Below, piece after piece: positions 58,140 through 64,000 of a stretch of 64,000 bases of DNA. The stretch is from Nymphalis io (lineage: Eukaryota; Arthropoda; Insecta; Lepidoptera; Nymphalidae). The position numbers and the translations under genes are program-made. Where the stretch lies: positions 3,038,001-3,102,000 of the forward strand of contig NC_065893.1 in NCBI RefSeq assembly GCF_905147045.1. The letters are read 5' to 3'. Position 1 is the first letter of the stretch. Every line of letters begins with the position of its first letter. The notes under the pieces were generated by a model. The model had not been told where the DNA came from and ran no database searches. It worked only from the letters and a program-made list of their open reading frames with translations.

Positions 58140-58639
58140 TTTTATATATATATTTAAGTAATGTTTTATTTTCTTAAATTCCCGCAGGTTAAGTCCTGTC
58201 GGGGACATAATGATAGTTTTCATATATGAATATAAATCATAATTTCAAAGACATTTCGTGCTTTTAATATATTGTAATGACGGCACGAATAAAGCTATAT
58301 ATGTATGAATTGCCCATTTAAAGGGTCAATATCTGCGATGGTACTGATAATATAATTACAGTGCTTACAACATTGTTTATAATATACAAAGTAAGCTATA
58401 AGCCCATATTTAATCTTAGTTTTATAAAAATGTTGCATAAAAAGTATGTATACCCCAGTTTTCTTCAATGGATATTTGGTATCTACAAAAATGTATCACG
58501 CATCAATCATTACCAGTCTTAAAGGTAAATCATAGTTATGAATGGACTTGTAACACGTTAGAGATTTTAGTATCGAAAATTTTAACATTTCAATTATTTA
58601 AGTAGATCTTTTAAAGAAACTGGAACACTTCTGGTATCC

Positions 58640-58830
58640 CAAGAGTTGGCGCTTACTTAGCCCAAAGGCTGTGTCTAGCGGTGCAGAGAGGGAATAGTGC
58701 CAGTGTGTTAGCTACAATGCCACAGGACAATCGTATAGGCGGTGTTTTCTATAAATATGTATAGTTTGATTTGATTTTATTATAGTTTTAGTTTAACTGT
58801 TGTAATATTTTTTATTAATTTAAATTATGT
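58640..58830 (+). mobile_element. LINE-like 3' tail, type L2, copy 2
   Basis: GGCGCTTACTTAGCCCAAAG, GCTGTGTCTAGCGGTGCAGA, GAGGGAATAGTGCCAGTGTG and ATAGTTTGATTTGATTTTAT parallel 48605-48780. Confidence 0.5.
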
Positions 58831-58972
58831 TTATACCGCATATTAGATACATAAATTTTTTTTTAATGAAAAGTAACGGGAAATTAAGATTTTCTTTATA
58901 TAAATATATTTCAACGTACTATATAAATCTTACTATATAAAATTAATTCATAAACTTTACTATCATTTTCAA

Positions 58973-58976
<4 letters not shown>

Positions 58977-59022
<46 letters not shown>

Positions 59023-59041
59023 TTAATATATATATATTAAA
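58977..59041. repeat. TA microsatellite
   Basis: About 20 TA units followed by a TTTAT-interrupted extension. Confidence 0.95.
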
Positions 59042-59094
59042 TAAAATAATACTTTTATACTTGTAGATACAATATAGTAGAATATCATTTTTCT

Positions 59095-59300
59095 TTATTT
59101 GAGCGAACTTTGATCACGGCTGTCATTCTCAATAGAATCTTGCCGCGATATATTATGCGCAGAAGTTATTAGGAGGTGCACATTGAGTTGGCAACTCCTT
59201 TCTTTGCCGCACTTCCAAATAATTGAGTTAAAATAGGAGTACTTCCGTAGTCTCGCAGTCCAATATAACAGGATTTCTATAAGATTATAGATCAGGGGCC
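59095..59300 (-). pseudogene. Possible LINE ORF2 C-terminal remnant
   Basis: The minus frame reads TARLRKYSYFNSIIWKCGKE and ends near a phrase GACAGCCGTGATCAAAGTTC just before its stop. The pattern of basic residues and aromatics faintly recalls the C-terminal 'RL+YFGHI-R' region of insect non-LTR reverse-transcriptase ORFs. The usual Gly/Arg-rich segment is not recognisable, so this is a weak call. Confidence 0.25.
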
Positions 59301-59389
59301 AGATCAGCTGGCTTACGTACGTTACAAAGCGTGTATGTAACATGCCCAATTTCTGGCCTGCTATTGCGTACACATGATGATGAAGATGA

Positions 59390-59620
59390 TTTGCTGATCG
59401 ATTTCAGTAATGTTAACTGAGACAAGCAAACAGCGCAGGATATATATTATAGACCTTATATATTATAGAGCACAAGTGTGAGCACACACAAACACAGTTG
59501 TCACGAAGGGGTAAGTCCAGGCGAAGAACCAACGCCTTTACGAGCTTTCCTAAGCAAAAGAGTGTTAACACTGCTAACTCTGAATAACCTCGGGGTCTGC
59601 AGTCTTATATTTAAAAAGAA
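59390..59620 (-). repeat. S4 SINE, diverged
   Basis: CTGATCGATTTCAGTAATGT, GCAAACAGCGCAGGATATAT, GAGCACAAGTGTGAGCACAC, GCGAAGAACCAACGCCTTTA and CCTCGGGGTCTGCAGTC follow reversed long-form S4. A TATATTATAGA motif is duplicated inside. Confidence 0.7.
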
Positions 59621-60044
59621 AACTCAAATACAGCTACTGTATTTGGCACCGGTATATAATATCCATAAAATTATCATAAAAAAATCAAATATAGAATTAT
59701 AATCACAGTCGTAGTAACGTGTATAAATCGTTAGTTCTAGTACATTGAATGTATTTTAGTAACATTGATGGGGTATCAACGCCCAGTCTATAATTATCAT
59801 TGTACTATCCTATACACGTGTGTGTAAAACTGACCTAATACAATGTGGGGGTAAAAATTATATTAAGAAAAAGAGAAGCGTATTATATATATATATATAT
59901 AAAATTAGTGTACTTTTAATACATGAGTACCATATTAGAATTTTGTTCGAGATGTAGGTTACATATCTCACGAGAGAGACGCAGGAATAAAGAAGGGACG
60001 AGATATATAAAAGGAATAATCTATCCTAAAATTATAAAGAGAAA
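59621..60044. other. AT-rich stretch with a short TA run
   Basis: A TA run of about 10 units lies at 59883-59902. The 61-codon plus frame at 59923-60108 is not supported. Confidence 0.4.
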
Positions 60045-60298
60045 AGATTTGATTTGTTGTATGTTTGTTTGTAATGGACAAACTCAAAATCTACTAAATC
60101 GATTTTAAAAATTCATTCAACCTATAGAAAGCTACAATATCAGCGAGTACATCGGTTGTCTTTTATTTTCAAACAACAATTATAAATCTCTACGATAATT
60201 GCAATAAAGGTATCAACTGTTTTTCCTACAAAAGTCATTATTGGCTTTAAAAAGATAATTGTTCAACCAGGACGAAGTCGAAACGGGTCGCTAGCTTA
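60045..60298 (+). repeat. Lepidoptera-type dispersed repeat related to family E
   Basis: AATCTACTAAATCGATTTTA, ATTCAACCTATAGAAAGCTA and the end GGACGAAGTCGAAACGGGTC then GCTAGCTTATAATG recall a very common moth and butterfly repeat. Confidence 0.5.
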
Positions 60299-60641
60299 TA
60301 ATGTTTTTCACTCTGCGTATTTTTAATGTAGTTAAAATTTTTGATTTTTTGCAATTTACCGATAAGTTTTAAGGCTTCGATCGTATGACCAGTTGGGCAC
60401 CGGATTTCTGAACGATTACGTGCCTACCTGGCTTCACTCATGAGTTGTATAACTAGGAAATAATATAAATCTTTTCGTTTACATCCCAATGTATAAAACA
60501 TCTTAATATTAGGTATTGGATGAAAGTTATCTTATCTGTCTGTTAGTTCAATTGCTTTTTAATTTTTATGCGTCCTTAACATTATTAAGGAAAGTTCTAT
60601 GAAAATCTGGTATTTCGTTTAATTTAAAGAATTTAGCACAA

Positions 60642-60797
60642 AGCTGTGATAGCCCAGTGGTTAAAATACGTGAATCCCAACAGAAAATTCGGAGTTTTAG
60701 CCAACCCGCATGGGAGCAGAGCGGTAGAGTAAGTGCAAAATCTTCTCCTCAATAAGGAGAGCAGGCCGAGCTGTGGGTAATGTACAGGCTGTTACAT
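60642..60797 (+). repeat. S1 SINE with internal deletion
   Basis: The head (GTGATAGCCCAGTGGTTAAA to about 60690) is joined directly to the 3' part (CCAACCCGCATGGGAGCAGA to TGTACAGGCTGTTAC). The B box and middle block, about 130 bp, are deleted. Confidence 0.8.
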
Positions 60798-61087
60798 TAC
60801 ATTAGCGGATAACTAATATTTTATAAATCTATTTTGAATCGTATACACGTTTGAGTAACAAAATATATAAATGATAATTAATGAGTTGGACAGCCTATAT
60901 CAAAACTAGATAATAGGGCTATAATACACACAATTAAACTATTCATCCATCCATAACCCTCATGATAAAAGTTATAATTTTAATAACACAATTTATTTCT
61001 TTCATTTCAAAATGTAGGTACTGTTTAACTTGAACACTAGTAGATGACTTCCATATAAAAACTTCCTTACTTATAATAAATTTATAA

Positions 61088-61256
61088 ACTACTAGAATTG
61101 CCAGCGGTTTCGATCGCAATTAGGGAGATGGGGAGTATTTGGTAAGAAAACTGAAATAAAAAATTTTTTTTGGTAAAAATCGGTTCAGTGGCTTAGCCTT
61201 GAAAGCGTTACATACAGACAAAGTTACTTTCGAATTTATAATATAAGTATAGATAC
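61088..61256 (-). repeat. Family E repeat, near complete
   Basis: Reverse orientation to 27455: AATCGGTTCAGTGGCTTAGC, CATACAGACAAAGTTACTTT and ATTTATAATATAAGTATAGA at the right, CTAGAATTGCCAGCGGTTTC at the left. Confidence 0.75.
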
Positions 61257-61547
61257 ATAGGATAAATACTCTTGATGATAACTTTGTTGTTCGTCATTAA
61301 CAAAGGTTCAAGGATATTTTAACAAAATATCAGATAAGGCCTTGCCTATATTAGAGATAACCTATGTTGATAAATAAGATAATAATATATTTTGCACAGT
61401 TTATCAATTTTTATCACAAGGACGTCGAAAAATACAATCAAAATCAATGCATACTCCAGTTTTCACCGAATATTCCACGAGTTAACTTATCAAGTTTCTT
61501 GTGTATGAATATTTTAAGAGTAGCTCGAAATTTGAATAACAATAATA

Positions 61548-61797
61548 ATATCCTGGGACATTATACACACACGGCCATCTGATCCCAAATTAAGCAGAGC
61601 TTGTACTATGAAAACCAGACAACTGATATACTACATATATTACTTTTCTTTTGTAAATACATACTTGTATAGATAATTACACCCAGACTCAGGACAAACA
61701 GACATGTTCATGCACACAAATATCTGTCCTGAGTGAGAATCGAACCCACAACCTTCGTTATGAAAGGCAATCTACCAATCCCGCCGACCGGTTCGTC
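61548..61797 (-). repeat. S3 SINE, full length
   Basis: Preceded by AATAATAATA (the reversed ATT-type tail), then CCTGGGACATTATACACACA, GCAGAGCTTGTACTATGAAA and the head with B-box complement GAGAATCGAACCC. Nearly the same length as the plus copy at 16084. Confidence 0.92.
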
Positions 61798-61834
61798 ATA
61801 GTTATTTTAATGATATTTTTCAATTATTTCATAC

Positions 61835-62085
61835 TATATAGGCAGACTGGTAAATGGGTGATATACCTGGTGATAGTCGTCACCAAAGATAGACATTAGC
61901 ACTGTAAGAAATAGGAGCCATTCCTTACATATACATTGTGCTACCAACCTTGTGAACTTAGATGTAATGTCCCTTGTGGCTGTAGTTGTACTAGTTCACT
62001 CACCCTTCAAACCGGAACGCACCAATATTAAGTATTGATTGGTGGTAGACGATCAGTGGGTGGTACTTACTCAGAAAAGAAAAAA
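61835..62085 (-). repeat. S2 element, old
   Basis: ATAGGCAGACTGGTAAATGG, GATAGACATTAGCACTGTAA, TGTCCCTTGTGGCTGTAGTT and GATCAGTGGGTGGTACTTAC. It lies directly beside a young S2 in the same orientation. Confidence 0.8.
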
Positions 62086-62106
62086 TGTGAAAATAGCTTT
62101 GACATT

Positions 62107-62398
62107 TTTTTTTATAGAATAGGAAGGTGGACGAGCATATGGGCCACCTGATGGTAAGTGGTCACCAAACGCCCTTAGACATTGGCATTGTAAGAAATGT
62201 CAACCATCGCTTACAGCCAATGTGCCACCAAACTTGGGAACTAAGATTTTATGTACCTTGTGCCTGTAATTACACTGGCTCATTCACCCTTTAAATCGGA
62301 ACACAACAATATCAAGTATTGCTGTTTTTTCGGTAGAATATCTGATGAGTGGGTGGTACCTACCCAGACGAGCTTGCACAAAGCCCTACCACCAGTAA
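62107..62398 (-). repeat. S2 element, full length, young
   Basis: T-run, ATAGAATAGGAAGGTGGACG through AAAGCCCTACCACCAGTAA; subtype-b-like with spelling GCATTGGCTGTAAGCGATGG in sense. Confidence 0.95.
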
Positions 62399-62524
62399 AC
62401 ATAATAAATATTATGTTTTTTTACGCAGTTTACACTCCCAACTAATACTTTGGAATCACCACAAGTCACACATATCACTTAACATAAATATAGATCCATA
62501 TTATTATAAAGAATGAAAATAAAA

Positions 62525-62788
62525 AGCAACAGCCTCAAATGTCCCATTACTGGGTATAGCCCCACTCTTTATTCTATCACGCTGTTGTATTGGGTTGGTG
62601 GATACACGCGTGCAATGTTTTCATCTGACGCACGCAGAATTCCATACGATATTTTCTTTCACTATATAACACGAAATATACCTATTATAAATGCAAATTC
62701 AGCACTTGAAAATTCAATATTGCTTGCCCGGGTTTGAACTCGTTATACACGGTTAAGATTCACGTTTAATCATTTCGCCATCTTAGCT
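62525..62788 (-). repeat. S1 SINE, old full-length copy
   Basis: CAACAGCCTCAAATGTCCCA, GGTTGGTGGATACACGCGTG, GCTTGCCCGGGTTTGAACTC and TTTCGCCATCTTAGCT follow reversed S1 with many substitutions. Confidence 0.8.
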
Positions 62789-63424
62789 AATATTGCTAGT
62801 GTAATATAAGTAAGTACATTATTTGTAAAATATACATAAATCATATTAATGATCGATTGAAAAAGAACATTTTTAACTTTCACTACACATAAATAAAACA
62901 TTAGCCTAATCTTGAATCCATTGCAACGAATAAATTATGTTTGTGGTGAATAATGTAGGCATTATTTCATATTAAACACGAAAAAATGTCGTATAAAGAC
63001 GTACGTTTTGCACACGTCGTAAAATGTAGGTCACGAATTATAATTCATTCCTCATTATGACTGAGATTACGGTAATTGAGCGAGTAACACGACACATATT
63101 TTTTAAATGTCATTTTACCTATTTATTTTGTTAACAATCTTCGACCTAATGTATCAATTCTTTGTGCTGGAATATATTTAAAAAAAAGAAAAGCGCGTCA
63201 TTCCCATGACAGAAGAGAAATATTACTTTTAGGCGAGAAGTTTGGGTACCTCAAACATACAAATACGTTGTCAAGGGCTATTTGTTTTAGTTGGTTTTTG
63301 TTAGCATTTAAACTAATTAATTGTATTGTTGTTTGTTATTTGCTTATTTTGAATTGTGTATTATTTTTCAAAAAGTCACTTTCACTTCTATTCTATTAAT
63401 AGAATCTTCTCTTCTTATCTTGAA
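62789..63424. other. AT-rich stretch, nothing recognised
   Basis: No repeat family or supported open frame was seen. Confidence 0.4.
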
Positions 63425-63725
63425 ACTGTGGATCCTGAGGTGCAGAGTTCAAATCCCAGAGCAGAAGACAATACTTTTTCTTTTCTTTATTAAATTATTA
63501 ATAACAGCCCAGAGATAAGAAGTTGAGAATATAACGCTTAGGTACCCCGGAAAGTACTTAAAGCTGTTGTTCATCCCAGGTGCATGTCTTGTCGGATTGT
63601 TGGTCTATGAAAGTGAAGGCATAGAGTGTACCTGTGTTTGTACACTCTTGTAAAATTCATCTGACCTGTGTAGTGAGCTATCCTCCCTTGAGAAGGGCCA
63701 CTGTAACGAAAGACGTGGAACGCGG
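63425..63725 (+). repeat. S4 SINE, diverged long form
   Basis: GCAGAGTTCAAATCCCAGAG (B box region), AACAGCCCAGAGATAAGAAG, ACCCCGGAAAGTACTTAAAG, TAGAGTGTACCTGTGTTTGT and CCTCCCTTGAGAAGGGCCAC keep S4 order. Confidence 0.75.
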
Positions 63726-63847
63726 TATTTGTGTTCTGAAGACAGTTTCTATACTATTGGTGGCAAGTTAGTTTTATGTCTCCATTATATATTAATATCT
63801 CCATATATTATTATGTCGTTATAATAAATGCCCATCATTATGTATAA

Positions 63848-64000
63848 CACTAGCTGTGCCCGCGGTTTCAGCCGCGTATAACTTAAAGAAATCACTACGA
63901 GTAGACTTATAATATTTCAATATTTAAAACATTATTAGTTTTATTTGCGTGGGGTATTAGTATTTATTCGGTTTTTGCATGTTGTAGAAAAACATCATTC
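63848..64000 (+). repeat. Family E repeat, cut by window edge
   Basis: Begins CTAGCTGTGCCCGCGGTTTC then AGCCGCGTATAACTTAAAGA, the typical start of this lepidopteran repeat, and continues off the window. Confidence 0.6.

Noticed and set aside
1..64000. CRISPR arrays, operons, phage or plasmid features
   Set aside because: No regular spacer-repeat pattern, ribosome-binding sites or long tandem ORFs; all repeats are dispersed eukaryotic elements.

Overview
The window looks like AT-rich, gene-poor DNA from a lepidopteran nuclear genome, probably a butterfly. The evidence is the repeat content: dozens of copies of tRNA-derived SINEs and companion short elements of the kind I know from butterfly and moth genomes (the Heliconius 'Metulj' SINEs are the nearest named group I can recall, but I cannot assign exact names). 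The sequence is low in G+C, rich in TA microsatellites, and has no bacterial operons, long ORFs, rRNA, functional tRNA genes or CRISPR arrays. It reads as intergenic or long-intron sequence.

Four short-element families explain most recognisable structure. S1 is a tRNA-headed SINE of about 300 bp with a CTGTTA-type tail. S2 is an A-tailed element of about 290 bp with a box-B-like motif. S3 is a tRNA-headed SINE of about 250 bp with an ATT-type tail. S4 is a tRNA-headed SINE of 290-375 bp in long and short forms. I also see two related LINE-like 3' tails, another pair of dispersed LINE-like tails, a Lepidoptera-type repeat (family E) whose ends resemble ACTAGCTG...CCCGCGG and TTTATAATATAAGTATAGAT, and several perfect hairpins. 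Several insertions keep 7-12 bp target-site duplications. S1 and S2 are nested in each other in both directions (S2 in S1 at 33 kb, S1 in S2 at 57 kb).

Coding evidence is thin. Two minus-strand segments read like real exons bounded by splice signals: 1545-1741 (197 nt, 65 complete codons, strongly hydrophobic C-terminal half) and 23283-23436 (154 nt, 51 complete codons, with the frame still open to 23136). I do not recognise either protein. A minus-strand TATA/initiator/ATG/splice-donor arrangement at 51466-51634 and a plus-strand bZIP/E-box/initiator/DPE arrangement at 11403-11732 are candidate promoters with first exons. Weaker exon-like segments are at 15661-15739, 18648-18790 and 37519-37617. 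The intron phases of the minus-strand candidates do not join directly, so a single minus-strand gene from about 51.6 kb to 1.5 kb is possible only with further exons that I did not find.

Layout: 0-13 kb, low-copy DNA with one good exon candidate, a few old S2 copies and a plus-strand promoter candidate. 13-23 kb, LINE tails and dense S1. 23-27 kb, the second exon candidate, an unexplained GC-richer block and microsatellites. 27-31 kb, a repeat-poor AT-rich desert. 31-38 kb, S1/S2 nests. 38-47 kb, TA tract, hairpins, S3 and S4. 47-58 kb, young S1/S2 insertions and the minus-strand promoter candidate. 58-64 kb, LINE remnants, S3, S4, S2 and an edge-truncated family E copy. I found no convincing novel multi-gene system.
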